Source: Cordia subcordata
Lineage: Eukaryota; Streptophyta; Magnoliopsida; Boraginales; Cordiaceae
Assembly: GCA_028554755.1 (NCBI GenBank)
Contig: JAPTOF010000005.1
Location: 1,943,501 to 2,007,500, forward strand
Length of the DNA stretch: 64,000 bases
Direction: 5' to 3'
This document shows positions 11,333-22,660 of this stretch, in pieces; position 1 is the stretch's first letter; every line of letters begins with the position of its first letter. A model generated the notes under the pieces. The model was not told where the DNA came from and ran no database searches. It saw nothing but the letters and a program-made list of their open reading frames with translations. Both the position numbers and the translations under genes were made by a program.

Positions 11333-12824
11333 CCAAATGAAGTCTATCCTCATGCTTTTCAAACAGTTGCCAATTGCATTGACTTGCTATCTTTTCGCAT
11401 CCAAGGGGTACAAGGCGTCATTCCTTTCATGTAGGGGCTTCCCTAGTCTTTTTCGGATCCTCCCTTCAATCACACGGGGTCTCACACCTCTTGGGAATGT
11501 CACCAAGTAGCTAGAACCACCACAAACTTAAGATTCCAACTCACGCACTCGGGATGTTGATACTTTGTGTTCTATCAACTAACATGGCCTACCAATATGC
11601 ACTTAGCCCCAAAGATACAAGAGAAGATGCATCACAATGGCTCACATTGACGTAAGAGCCTTATTCATAACACACGAAAGAACAAAAGAGATACTTGTGT
11701 CAACTTGACATTATGTCACTTGACATTTATTCAATATACTTCACTTTTCAATCTTTTTGTTGCCTTTTGGCTCTTTTTTTTTTCTTTTTTTAATTATTTT
11801 TTTTCATTTTTGCTGTTTTTTCTTTTTTTTTCAATACATAAATAGAACAAAAAGAAAGGAAAAAGAAGAGGCTAAGGCAAACTAAAAGAACCAATCAAGG
11901 AATGGGCACTCATATCAACAACCCTTTAAAAAACACTTTTTCCAACCAAGTTGTGGGGAAACTACAAGGTGCGTTCTTAGAAATACTCACTCCCCACAGT
12001 TTTCAAAAGGATTCTCTTCAAAGTCTAGGTCATACCCTACACTCCATTTACTCCCCACAATACACCCTTATCTTCTCCAATCAATTAAGTCAATAACAAA
12101 AGCCAACTCTCCAACCAACGTGGAGATAAACTAACTCAAAATATGCAAAAAATTGAAAAATTTGAACACATTTTAAGCAAAAATAAGATATGGCAAGCGA
12201 ATCTATCCCATATATGATATAAACAATAAATGAGCAACCACACCCTCAAACTTAAACTTTGCTTGTCCTCAAGCAAAAATCGCCAAGCCACATGACAAGC
12301 AATTAACATGAAATACATATGGGGAATGCGGAGAGGGATAGATAAGGTCAAGTAAAAGATGGATAGATACAACCTTGTTTCCATGTAGTCTGCAAATGCC
12401 AAAGACAATCCAATGATCTACTAGCCTCTATCTTTTGTAGAAAGCACTAATGCTCAAAAAACAAAGAAGAGATTAGAAGATATGCTATGCAAGCTTACAT
12501 TGACATTTGAAATGATAAACAAGGATGTAAACACGGGGTCAGGGATTGAAGCACAAATGAAGGAAAGGAGCAAGAACAAGTCAGGGAGTAAAAATCTAAC
12601 CTACTAAGAATGAAAATAAATGAAAGAAAGCCTAAAATATAAAAAGGTAAGATAAACAAAAGCAATCTAATCTATTATGTACAAAGCAAGAATAAGTACA
12701 AGAAAACTAATCTACTATATACAAAGGCAAAGGCAAATAAATACAAGAAAAACAAGAAAAATATGAACAAGCCTAGGGTGCCTCCTAATAGCGCTGGATT
12801 TAACGCCTCCAGCCGGGTGCCAAT
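11333..12824 (-). other. B1 3' non-coding block
   Basis: Same block as in the A elements, with a T-rich run at 11760-11835 and no conserved frame. An internal polypurine module lies at 12240-12285. The segment with TAGCGCTGGATTTAACGCC (12790-12808) lies just after the stop of the long frame. Confidence 0.75.
12240..12285 (-). other. B1 internal polypurine tract module
   Basis: Plus-strand ACCCTCAAACTTAAACTTTG then GCTTGTCCTCAAGC, the same hairpin plus purine tract as at the LTR edge, about 946 bases inside it. Confidence 0.65.
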
Positions 12825-14783
12825 GTTAGAGTAAAACATGTTTAAAGTTGCGTGGCACAATTTTTCAGATAATCATCAAAGCACAGAACGTAGAGGGAAA
12901 AAAGTCATACACTAACGGTTGGGCCGATGAATGCAGGGTGCACCCCTTTTCAAGATCCCACCCTAAAATATCAAATGAATGTGCAAGTGTGGAATGAAGC
13001 ATGCTCAAACGTAAAGAATCATGTCCCACTTGCTCTTTAATTAGCCACCCCAATGCCTTCTTCTCATAATCAAGGGCTAGGAACACACTTTCCCCATAGG
13101 TCAAAGATAGGTCTAATGCATGCAACATGGGAAACGTGCTTTCTAACCCTAGATGAAAATGTTCTATTCATGAAGGCACAAATGTGAGCTCCAAAAAGGA
13201 AGACTCAATGGAATGGGAAAGGGGGGTTGGAACGACATTTGGAGAAGAAGGAGCAACGACATAGGAAGTGGATGTACTGCACTCTTCTTCTCCACAAGAT
13301 ATAACATGATCAAGCCTAGGTCGTTCTAACTCCTCACGAAGGGTGGATTCGATCTTAATGGGCTCTATTTCCATCAATGAATCATCAAACATCCAAAGAG
13401 ACCCATAGATCATTCTTCCAAGCACATCAATTTCTTCTTATGTGTCTTCTTAGAGTTTCGATTCTCTTCAACATCATGATTCTTAACTCCAAGAAACTTA
13501 TCATCTAAAATCTCCGAAATTGATGTCTTGTTTTCCCCAGTGGATGACTTTAAACTTTCACTAGCTACAGTCTCTTTAAATTCATCAATACATTAATCAC
13601 TAGTGGATGTCATCTCGCCATCATGCTTTTCATATGGGGTAGACACTAATAGAGGCGGCAATGGGGACTCAACGGATTCCTCATCATGTATGCATGAATG
13701 CTCTAGGGGAGAATGCGCGCTAAACTCCCTAAATGCCAACTCGGAATGCAATTGAGTACTATCGACACAAAACTCAAACTCCATGTGTACGGAATGTGTG
13801 GGATGAGGAGAAAGAAAAAGCTCATGTGACTCAATAGGAGACGTTGAAAGCTTAAGAGGATAGGGTACTACTTCCTCTAAAACATAATCACAAGAGTCAT
13901 CAAGAACCAAGTTATCATTAAGCTCATCTTCATCCTTACTACAAGATGTTATCTCTCCATCAACCTCTCTTTCTAGCTGTCTCTCCCATACATCATCATT
14001 TCCAACCTTAGTTACCTCATCGTTAGGTCTCATCTCTATCCCGTCAACTCGTTCTAAAGGTATCTCAAAAGTCTCACTAATGAGTTGCATACTCTCAGCC
14101 ATTCTCTTCAAGCGCTCTCCTAGAGATTTGGATTCTCGCTTAAAACTCTCTAGTTCCTCTTGATTAGATTAGAGGAGAGATTGGGATTGCTCAAGCATTT
14201 GATCTAGTTGCTCCAAGAGTGTAGACATAACGAAAGAGGGTTCAACCGAGTGAAAAGGGTAGTCATGTTGAAAATCATTTTGCACATAACCATCAAAAAA
14301 CTCGAGAGAGTAATGGGTGGAAAAATAAGGTGTTGGAGGTGGACAATCGAAACTAGAAGGTGAATGGAATAAAGGGTCATCTTGACCCCATTGTGAAAAT
14401 GCATGATGTTGCTCCCTAGAATCATGATAGCTAGATATAGATGCATGCATGGGCATATGATTGCTAGGGGCATAGGGCATTGCATGCAATCGGGGATAGG
14501 GGTGGAAGGTGGGACAAGCACTAGAAAAGTGAGCACGGCTTCCACAATGATTGCAATAACAAGAATATGCATCCCTATAGTCATGATTACTAAATGAAGA
14601 TGCATGAGATGTTGCATGACTATAGGGGTCATTAGTAGCACTAGCCCTAGGTGGGGAATTCTCGCGGGGACAGAAAATGGTACGATGCATGAAACTTCCA
14701 CACAAGCGAGATGCATAAGGGACACGTTCGGGTGATGGGGAAGAGGATACAAGTGACCACCAAGAAGCATTGGAATTGGTCAT
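12825..14783 (-). pseudogene. B1 copy of the double zinc-knuckle protein, broken
   Basis: Start ATG at 14783 (MTNSNASWW). Two CX2CX4HX4C knuckles are present: CRLCGSFMHRTIFC and CNHCGSRAHFSSAC. The frame is open to 14169, where a CAA of B2 reads TAA; it continues in the same frame to 13593, then shifts frame, is open 13425-13168, meets a TGC-to-TGA stop and runs on through LDLSLTYGESVFLALDYEKK toward 12825. Compared with the B2 copy this gives two nonsense changes and at least one frameshift. The family is not one I recognise. By position it replaces gag-pol of the A elements. A nucleic-acid-binding role is inferred only from the knuckles. Confidence 0.8.
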
Positions 14784-14963
14784 ATTCAATGAATCACAAG
14801 TAAAACCTCTTCACAATCAAAATATAAAAAAAAAATTCAATATTATTTTTTTTATTTTTCTTAACAATTTTTTTTTTCAAAAAAATGGCAAGCAAGTAAA
14901 GATAGGGCACAGACAAGCAACCAATCGCAAACACAAAAGCACACAAAGAACCAATATCGTGCC

Positions 14964-14981
14964 TCGCCGGCAACGGCGCCA
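14964..14981 (-). other. B1 primer binding site (tRNA-Asp)
   Basis: The plus strand reads TCGCCGGCAACGGCGCCA, 17 of 18 bases identical to the 3' end of plant tRNA-Asp including CCA. The minus strand is therefore complementary to that tRNA. It lies 6 bases from the LTR. Confidence 0.9.
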
Positions 14982-14987
14982 AAAACT

Positions 14988-16625
14988 TGATGTCGCTATT
15001 TGAGCACAAGCCTAAATAGCCCGCAAGTGCATGGGACGTGTGCAGTACAGTGTGTGCAAGTGCGGGGTCGAATCCAGAGGGAGGCTACCTTAGTTTAGCC
15101 TCTTTGTGCTCGGGTGCCTTAAACTAGCTATGTGCGTGTGTGTACTTATTTTGGGATGGAAGGGAGCTCGGAAAAAGGAAAATAAAACTAATCTATGGAG
15201 GAACTTAAAGGAGCCAAACTAAGGAAGGAAACACTAATAAAGGAGAAGAAGACCTAGGGCGATTGCATTGCAACAAGACTTGGGCTCAGATAACAGATGA
15301 TGTCTATCTAAGGCTCGGGACTTCTATTGCCATTGTGTTGATCAGGGGATCTCTTAACCAATACTAGTGGTTCAACCCGTTAGCTAGATTTAAAGCTAAG
15401 GGCCAATCCCTCCTAGCCTACGCAATCCGTGCGTAGAACTTATCCTCTTAGCTGGATTTAAAGCCAAGGACTAGCACCTAAACACTACGTGACATTAAGG
15501 CTCAATTAACCAACGCTAATGCGGGTGAGGGATACTCTAGTCTAGGTTAACTTATCCACTTGGCTGGATTTAAAGCCAAGGACTAGCACCTAAACTGGAC
15601 TAAGTATAGCATGTAACCTATTAGCTGGATTTAAAGCTAAAGCCTACTCTACTAAGCAAAGCCACAAGATTAAGCACAATCACATCACCCATATAAGTAG
15701 ATAAGAGCATTTGAAGCACAAATAACACATGCATATTCACTTAGGCATTTTAACAAACACATAGACATGTTTGATTTCCAATACATAGACATATTAAATC
15801 ATGCCATAAATTTATGTAAATAAACATGTATTAAGAGCCAAAGATCTACACAAATCCATTATTCAAAGCCCTAATCTAATATACAACAACAATCAACCCT
15901 AAATCTAGCCTAATCTAGCAACATACTTACAACAAATAGAGAAAGAACAAGAAGAACTTCCCTAAATTCTTACTTCCAAATCCGTACAAATCCTTCAAAT
16001 CTTTGTTTAATGCTTTAATACTAGCTTGGTGTGGGGTTTAGATGGTGGTTTAGGGTGTTTTGTAAAGTGGGTAAAGGGTTAGTGTTTATTTGGATTTTAG
16101 AAATGAAAGTTCCTCCCCTGGAAATGAGCTGAAACGAACAATTTATAAACAGCTTCAGCGCACAGCCGGTCGACCTAGCCAATCGACCGGCTCCTCTTTC
16201 TTTCTCGACCGGCTTAAATCATTATGCTCTCTGGAATGACCGGTCGACCTAGCCGGTTGACCAGCTCCTTGAGGAACTCAGCTGGCTTAAATTCTTTATT
16301 CGCTGGAGCGGCCGGTCGACCTTCTAGGTCAACCGGCTCTTCCTCTAAGTTGACCGGCTGGATCAGAATAATCTCTTCTTTATTCCTTTTCTTTCGGTCT
16401 TCATTCGTTAGCTCATTTCTTCCTCGCGTAAGCTTGAACCCTTCCAAAACACTCCTAAAACATGGAATATAACACTTAGTATAGTATTTATGCACCTAAA
16501 TACATTATGTACAAATATTAACAAACATGCATAAACTTTATACTAAGTGCACTCAATTATACTCTAAACACCCTCAAATATGCATGCAAAAACTAGATGC
16601 AAACATGCACAAATGACACACATCA
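14988..16625 (-). repeat. B1 right (5') LTR
   Basis: 1638 bp, TGATGT...CACATCA. Same internal order as the left copy: U5-end module (15000-15092), four hairpins (15380-15640), TATA box (16141-16150), palindrome array (16162-16350). Transcription of B1 would start here on the minus strand. Confidence 0.92.
16141..16350 (-). promoter_or_regulatory. B1 right LTR promoter: TATA box and palindrome array
   Basis: ATTTATAAAC (16141-16150) preceded on the minus strand by repeated CCGGTCGACC units at 16165-16192, 16205-16213, 16239-16265 and 16310-16345. Some have decayed to CCGGTTGACC. The reading frames that appear here on both strands are products of the repeats. Confidence 0.6.
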
Positions 16626-17700
16626 ACGCCCTGTGGCAAGATAATTGAAATATGAGCAAACCAAGGTGGGTGATGAGAGATGGCAAACAATTGCTCATGG
16701 AGAAATGAATCATGAAAAGGGGATGGATCACTAGAAGACTCGCTAACAAGATGGGAAAGATGATCTGCAACTAAATTTTCTCTGCCCTTTTTATCCTAGA
16801 TTTCATTATCAAACTCTTGAAGGAGGAGCAACCACCTAATCAAGTGGGGCTTAGACTCTTTCTTAGACAACAAATACTACAATGTCGTAGGATCAGTGTA
16901 GACAATCACTTTGGATCCTAGGATATATGACCTAAACTTGTCAAGGGAGAAGACTGTTGCTAGCAACTTTTTTTCCGTGGTGGTATAGTTCTTTTGGGCT
17001 TCATCAAGAGTCTTGCTAGCAAAGTACGCAACATAGGGCAACTTATCCTTTCTTTGACCTAAAACAGCTCCTATTGCATAATCGGATGTATCACAATAAC
17101 CTTAAATGGGAGACTCAGTTAGGTGGTTGGATAATCGGGGATGTAGACAATAAGGATTTAAGCCTAGTGAAAGCCCTAACACACTCATCATCAAAGTCAA
17201 AATAGACATCTTGTACTAAGTGCCAAGACTAGGAACGTGCAATGTGGCTAAAATCCTTAATGAATCTACGGTAGAATCCTACATGTCCTAGAAAAGATCT
17301 AACATCCTTGACACACTTAGGGACAGGCAACTTTTCAATCAATTCTACCTTAGCTGTGTCAACTTGAATACCACTAGACGAAACTATATGACCCAACACT
17401 ATCCCACTTTGCACCATGAAGTGGGATTTCTCCCAACTCAACACTAGATTCTTCTCTACACATTGGTCTAAGACTAAAAAGAGATGATCCAAGCACTCTT
17501 CAAAACTATCACCAAAGGCTGAGAAATCATCCATGAATATCTCTAGATGCCTCTCAATCATGTCACTAAAAATGGCCACCATACACCTTTGGAAAGTCGC
17601 TAGGGCATTACAAAGACCGAAGGGCATTCTCCTATAGGCAAAAGTGCCATAGGAACAAGTAAAGGTGCTCTTCTCCTGGTTCTCGGGGAACACGAGGATT
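16626..17700 (-). pseudogene. A1 reverse transcriptase (C-terminal half) and RNase H remnant
   Basis: Reverse transcriptase copies the element RNA into DNA and RNase H removes the RNA. The frame 17693-17229 starts at the FPENQEKSTFTC block and contains RRMPFGLCNA, the catalytic FMDDF motif and [22 protein letters not shown]. RNase H follows to about 16640 with decayed segments ([33 protein letters not shown]), interrupted by stops. The N-terminal half of reverse transcriptase and all of protease are missing because of a deletion at about 17700. The B1 insertion site at 16626 separates RNase H from integrase. Confidence 0.88.
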
Positions 17701-17706
17701 TAACAA
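17694..17706. other. Deletion junction in A1 pol
   Basis: The reading jumps from TIPCEIQETQIDHALLN (just upstream of protease) directly to the reverse transcriptase FPENQEK block. In A3 the same two points lie at about 56460 and 55240, so about 1.2 kb covering protease and the first half of reverse transcriptase is gone. Confidence 0.8.
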
Positions 17707-18640
17707 GGCATGATCAATCTGGGTCTCTTGAATCTCACAAGGAATGGTGAAAGCTCCAGGGTCACTTATCTTAGGTAGGAGGCCCGAAGTACAAATACTA
17801 CACACCTTCTCCATAAGCCTCATCTTCTTAGGAATGTTCGATGACCTACACTTCTTGTACAAAGATCCTTAAAGAATTTAGAATAGAAGTGAATAGAAAG
17901 GATCGCATTTGTCAATAGAAGATTGACCTTAAGGTTTTTAAGATACTCTAAAACCTTGAACAACCTAGAATCCTCACTAGGTGTAGGCCTTTCTAAGACG
18001 GATGGAAAGGGAACTCTAGGCTCAACACCTTTAGATACGTGGGAATCATCAATGGGCTCCTTTGCCTTCTGATGAGGGCGGGAAGTACTGCTCTTTCCAT
18101 GGTCTCTAGCAGGCTCAACTCTCTCAACAGGACCCTCTCTAGAATTTCCCTCAATAGGGCTACTATGTGCTGCTCTAAACTCGGAAGGACCACTAGGTAC
18201 AGGCACTGCAAAGTCAACTCCTACCCTATTATCTACTACCCTACTGCTCCTAAGAGTGGTGACGGCCTTAGCCTAGGCTTGAGAGGGATAAGTGGTATCA
18301 ATGAAGGAATAGGACTAGACTCTAGGGTTCACCTCCGGCTGAGAAGGCAATTTCCCGGAGTCTCTAACGCTCAACTGACTAGCAATTTGTCCTAACTATG
18401 CCTCAAATCTCGCCATTTGCTGCCTATTTTCTGCCAATTCCTGTTGCTGGTTTTGAATGAGCTGCATTATTTTCATCATGTCATTGCTAGGAGATTGGCT
18501 ATTAGAAAAAGCAGGTAAAGCCTGAGGTTGAGGAGCACTAGTGAGACGGGGCTGATTAAGATGATAGAAACCTAGGGGATGTTGAGGACAACATTGCTGC
18601 TGAGGTGGAACCTGAGGATGTGAACTAGACTTATGCAAGA
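17704..18640 (-). pseudogene. A1 Gag-protease linker remnant
   Basis: Region between Gag and protease of the Athila-type polyprotein. Recognisable pieces are a Pro/Gln-rich stretch (18638-18396, with MMKIMQLIQNQQQELAENRQ and a TAG where A2 has CAG), RVPFPSVLERP ... LFKVLEYLKNLKVNL (about 18030-17920), and SDPGAFTIPCEIQETQIDHALL (about 17790-17705) that normally leads into the protease active site. The frame changes at least twice. I see no catalytic residues in this part. Confidence 0.75.
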
Positions 18641-18658
18641 AAATTTTGGGTTGTCCCT

Positions 18659-19851
18659 CTAACCCGGATTGTATGTGTTCGAGTATGGATTATACTTACA
18701 AGAATAACCTTGCATGGCACACACTTGCTCCTTCATGAATTTAGGAAATTGAGAAGCTAAAGGGCAAGTTATGGTCTCATAAGATGACTTGGAACACAAT
18801 GCACAAACTTCAACAACTAAATGGGCAGAGGAAGAACCTATAGAACTAGTCCTATGACCTTGGGATGAAAAAGACAAAGATATGAGTTGATCTAGCTTAT
18901 TTGTCAAAGCCTCAACCTTAGGTGGTAAATCTAAAGAAACTCCAACCTCACTAATACTTCTCTTGTTGCCTCCCAGACTAGACCTTTCCATGGCAAAATT
19001 TTGAAAAGAATTTTTAGCCATCAACTCTATTTTCTCCGATGCCTCAATCGGTCTCGAAAGATAGAAGCCACCATCGGAGGCGGCATTGACCATCATCCTA
19101 TTTTGTTCATTTAAATCTTGAACGAAATATTGCAATAGGTCATGATTATACCCCTGATATGGACATTGTCTAAGAAAATCCTTGGACCTTTCCCAAGCCT
19201 CATGAAAGGATTCTAGATCATGTTGAGAGAAAGTTATAATGGTGATCCTAAGGTCGGCTGTCCTAGCCATGGGATAAAATTTTTGAAAGAACTTAGATTG
19301 AAGCTCAACCCATGTAGTAATGCAACCATTAGGTAAGGAATGCAACCAAGCCTTAGCCTTATCCTTAAGAGAAAAAGGAAATAATTTTAGACGTATGACT
19401 TCTTGAGAGACATTAAGGACATGGAGAGTGGAAATCATCTCACCGAAATCAGTGATATGATCTAGAGGACTCTCATTGCTTCTCCAGTAGAAGGAAGGAA
19501 GCATAGCCAACATATTCAGCTTAATCTCGAAGTTTGTCTCCCCCAACCCCGGAATTTGAATAGCCAAATTAGGCTCAAAGGCTTCCGAAAGAAAGAATTG
19601 CCTAAGAATAGGTTCCTCATCTATAGGTGGGTCCGATCTACGAGGTTCTCATCTAAAATGATCTTGGGCTTGATACCCATGGTGACATGACGTGGAATGG
19701 GATTCATCGGGGGATTGGGAGGATTAAAAGGATGATTGGGATCGGCCATCTCCTCAAGAAGATCTCCTAAATTCCTAAAATGTCTAGAAATTCTATTTGG
19801 TTTAGGATTAAAAGGAACTAGGGAATTTCTAAGGGATCTCCTATCAAGCAT
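18659..19851 (-). pseudogene. A1 Gag remnant
   Basis: Gag forms the virus-like particle and binds the element RNA. The probable start is ATG at 19851 (MLDRRSLRNS), 257 bases from the primer site. The first segment is open to 19621, then the frame shifts and continues 19567-18659: NFEIKLNMLAMLPSFYW, LKLFPFSLKDKAKAWL, SKFFQKFYPMARTADLR, LESFHEAWERSKDFLRQCP, all typical of Athila-lineage Gag. The zinc knuckle CALCSKSSYETITC has lost its His (Tyr instead). The segment ends NPG followed by TAG at 18659-18661; A3 has a TAG at the same place. Confidence 0.88.
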
Positions 19852-20107
19852 GCACAAACTATCCCAACTCCAGCCACTTCAACCCTCGAAAACTTCAATA
19901 TTCCTAAAACTACAGCAAATAAACCACAATCCTAGAAAGTCTACTAAAGATAAAGACAAAAGTTGAAATAGATAAACAAAAACTAAAGCAAGATAATATC
20001 AACAATAAACAAGATAAGCAAAAATGAAACAAATGATAAAGGAAAAGTAAGAAAACAAGAAAACCAACTACCAAAACACACAAACAAAGAATGCAAACCA
20101 TCGTGCC

Positions 20108-20125
20108 TCCCTGGCAACGGCGGCA
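20108..20125 (-). other. A1 primer binding site (tRNA-Asp)
   Basis: The plus strand TCCCTGGCAACGGCGGCA matches the 3' end of plant tRNA-Asp at 16 of 18 bases. It lies 6 bases from the LTR at 20132. Confidence 0.85.
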
Positions 20126-20131
20126 AGAACT

Positions 20132-21892
20132 TGGTCGTTGTCTTGAGTGCAAGCTCTAAAGACCCGCAAGTGCACAGATCATTGTAGTAAAGTGTAGGCA
20201 AGTATGGGGGAGGCTATGTTGTAAGATAGATTCTATGTGTGTGTTCTAGAGTATGCCTAAAAAGAAACCTAAATTATCTACTTTTTTGGAATTTTGGATG
20301 GTCAGGAGCTCTAGCTAAAACAAATTAAACTAAACAATGGGAATGAAAAGTGGGGGACAAGCTAATTTAAAGGAACTAATAAATGAAAAGGTGTTAAAGT
20401 GACTTTAACTTATGAATAGGTGATTCTATCCTCAAATGCTATGGGATTAAAGAATGATGGCTCATTGTAATAATCGCTCTTAACTAGGTTGTTGAATCAG
20501 TGTCTTAATTTCCCCTAGGACTCAGTACAGGTCTATCCCTAGGCGGCACCTCCTAGAGCTACGACGTGGTCCTTATGACCTAGGGCCTTAAGAGTGACCA
20601 GTTAGCTTCCTAGGTGACTTAGAATGAACCTACCCTAGTACCTAAATCATTGGCTGGATTTAAAGCCAAGACCTAGTGTCACTAAGGTTGACTAAACCTA
20701 TCGTAAAACCTATGGGTTGGATTTAAACCAAAGGAGACCCGACCTAGGCTTGCTTTAAATTACTTACCGTCATTCTAAGGTCAATATAACGAGATTTGAC
20801 TTGCTAGCACATTCATACATGTTCTTGGTCAAGGTATTCATGAATAAAAGGATTTATTCAACTACCAAACACCGTCATGCTTGAATTACACCACCAAAAG
20901 CAATTAGCAACCAACATGTATGCATTATTGAAGTTATATTCACTACTAGGCATGCAAATATACAATATACATGAATATAAGCTTTACCAACTTCATAGCA
21001 TCCACCTATAAACACATAGACATAATTATTGCATAGATTAGATGTGTTTAGTAATAAATAGACTTTAATTTATAAACATGCTACTCATTTAGGCTTTCAA
21101 TCAAACGCTTAGAAAATGAGAAAATAAGCATTTGAACAGGAAAATCAAACATGTATATATTCAACCATTTAATCCCACATTATAAGAGTACATAGCTAAC
21201 CCATTACATAAGTTAAATCACCCTACACAAGTCTACTCAATCATAATAAGAGATAGAATAAAAGAGAGTTTATGAAGCTTCCTTTTCATCCTAGCTAATC
21301 TTGTACAAAACTCTTGAGCAAACTTGAATCGAAATGTTTGAAACCCTCTAAATTCTCTTGGCTCAAGGTGATGAAATGTGTGAGAGTGTGTGTGATGTGG
21401 GTGAAGACTAGGGTTAAGTGTATGTGTGATGGGAGTGTTAAGATCCTATCTAGACTTGTCAAAAAAGATCCCCTTTTTTAAGTCTGAAAATCGGCTTTTA
21501 TATCAGCTCTTTACGCACTACTATTCGACCGGCTGGCTTTTTCCCTTAGCCTGACCGGCTTTTTAGTGATGCTCTCTGGACTAGTTTGTTGACCTAGCCG
21601 GTCGATCATCTCTGGAAGGGTAGTCGTCCGGCTATTTTTAGCACCTCTCTGGAGTGGCCAGTCGACCTAGCCGGTAGACCGGCTCCTTCTTCTTAGGTCG
21701 ATCTTAACCCACAATTCAACTAAATCATTGAAAACAAGCAACTAGTGTAGCAATTTGTCTCTTAAACTCAATATGTGCAATTGTTTACGCTTAAGCCTAT
21801 TCTTATCAAAAGCATTACACCAATGCATCTTTTTGAGCACTTAATACCTCTTAAACATAGGCAAATAACACACATAAAAACACGACACATCA
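20132..21892 (-). repeat. A1 right (5') LTR
   Basis: 1761 bp, TGGTCG...CACATCA. The U5-end module (20144-20215) has lost the GGGGTCGAATCC part present in the left LTR. The hairpin region is at about 20650-20725. TATA box (21495-21505) and palindrome array (21520-21690) are present. Confidence 0.9.
21495..21690 (-). promoter_or_regulatory. A1 right LTR promoter: TATA box and decayed palindrome array
   Basis: CTGATATAAAAG on the minus strand (21495-21505), preceded by degenerate CCGGTCGACC units, for example at 21595-21606 and 21658-21683. Confidence 0.5.
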
Positions 21893-21897
21893 CATTC

Positions 21898-22614
21898 CAT
21901 TTCACAAGTTTAGTCACCCTAATCTATCTACTCAAGCATACAATAAAATAGAATGAAAGAGGGTTGGGAACGCTCTCCTTCAATCTTTGCTTGTTTCTTT
22001 ACAAACTTGAGTAAATCTTCACCAAATGATGTTTGAATTCTCCAAAATCAACTTAATTTTAGGTGGGTGCCTGTGTTAATATGTGTATTAGGGGTGGGTG
22101 ATAATAAGGTTTTGTGTGTGAGAACTGGGTGTGTGAATGAGAGGTGAAAAGAGTTCCCAACTTCTTTCTGCAGCAAAATTGACAAACCTAAAGACCTCTC
22201 TGGAATTATCGGCCTTCCCTGTCGGTCGACCAGTAGGGGCCAGGGGGTGACTGGGCAGAAGTAGTCCACTCCATTTTTCACCTGTTCTGCTCTGATTTCT
22301 CCCGATTGCTTCATGCTTGACCCACATACCTCCAAATGCATTTTCTTGGATATCTTTACGTCTAAATCACCTTGGGCTTTGCTCTAACATCTAATCTTCA
22401 TTGATTCAAGCTTCAATCTTTAACCTAACTTCACCAAACACAGGAAATAAGCATTATTAGTGTAGCATTTGTCTTTAAACTCAACAATGTGCATTCGCTT
22501 ATACTTAAGCCTAACTCTAGTATATGTACTATACTAATGCATATCTTAAAGCTCAAAACACCTCTTAAACATAAGCAAATAACAACGCAAACACACACAA
22601 AACACAGCACATCA
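21898..22614 (-). repeat. A2 left (3') LTR, U3-side part
   Basis: Continues the LTR interrupted by A1 and aligns with 48546-49304. It ends CACATCA next to the polypurine tract. One GTCGGTCGACCAG unit remains (22211-22222). No clear TATA box remains, unlike the right LTR. Confidence 0.88.
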
Positions 22615-22660
22615 ATACCCTCAAACCTTTTCCTTGCTTGTCTCCAAGCAAACCTAATCA
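22615..22660 (-). other. A2 3' polypurine tract with hairpin
   Basis: Plus-strand ATACCCTCAAACCTTTTCC, then the inverted repeat TTGCTTG / CAAGCAA. On the minus strand this is a purine run directly before the LTR. Confidence 0.75.

Larger units (their letters stand above)
9697..16625 (-). mobile_element. Element B1: non-autonomous LTR element inserted in A1 pol
   Basis: LTRs at 9697-11293 and 14988-16625 start with TGAT and end with ATCA. Target duplication ACGCT (9692-9696) / ACGCC (16626-16630). The empty site is seen in A2 (about 25262, AATGCCCTGTGGCAAG) and A3 (about 54168). The internal part is 3.7 kb and contains no protease, reverse transcriptase or integrase. It has a tRNA-Asp primer site, one broken long frame with two zinc knuckles, the shared 3' non-coding block and two polypurine modules. 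Replication would need proteins from another element. Confidence 0.92.
5202..21892 (-). mobile_element. Element A1: Athila-like retrotransposon inserted in the A2 LTR
   Basis: LTRs at 5202-7049 and 20132-21892 start with TG and end with CA. Target duplication: CATCC at 5197-5201 and CATTC at 21893-21897 (one change). The uninterrupted site is visible at about 48542-48556 in the A2 right LTR (CATCCCATTTCACAAG). Inside, on the minus strand, lie primer site, gag, a truncated pol that lacks protease and the N-terminal half of reverse transcriptase, and integrase. B1 interrupts pol at 9697-16625. No frame is intact, so the copy is dead. Confidence 0.92.

Noticed and set aside
16214..16495. Overlapping open frames on both strands (16224-16472 plus, 16214-16495 minus; similar at 35639-35976)
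   Set aside because: They lie in the LTR palindrome array. Open frames on both strands follow from the self-complementary GGTCGACC units, and they are not kept in all copies.
20146..20215. Possible tRNA gene on the plus strand at the U5 end
   Set aside because: Only A-box and B-box-like pieces are present; no acceptor stem, anticodon arm or proper spacing. Kept as a similarity, not as a gene.
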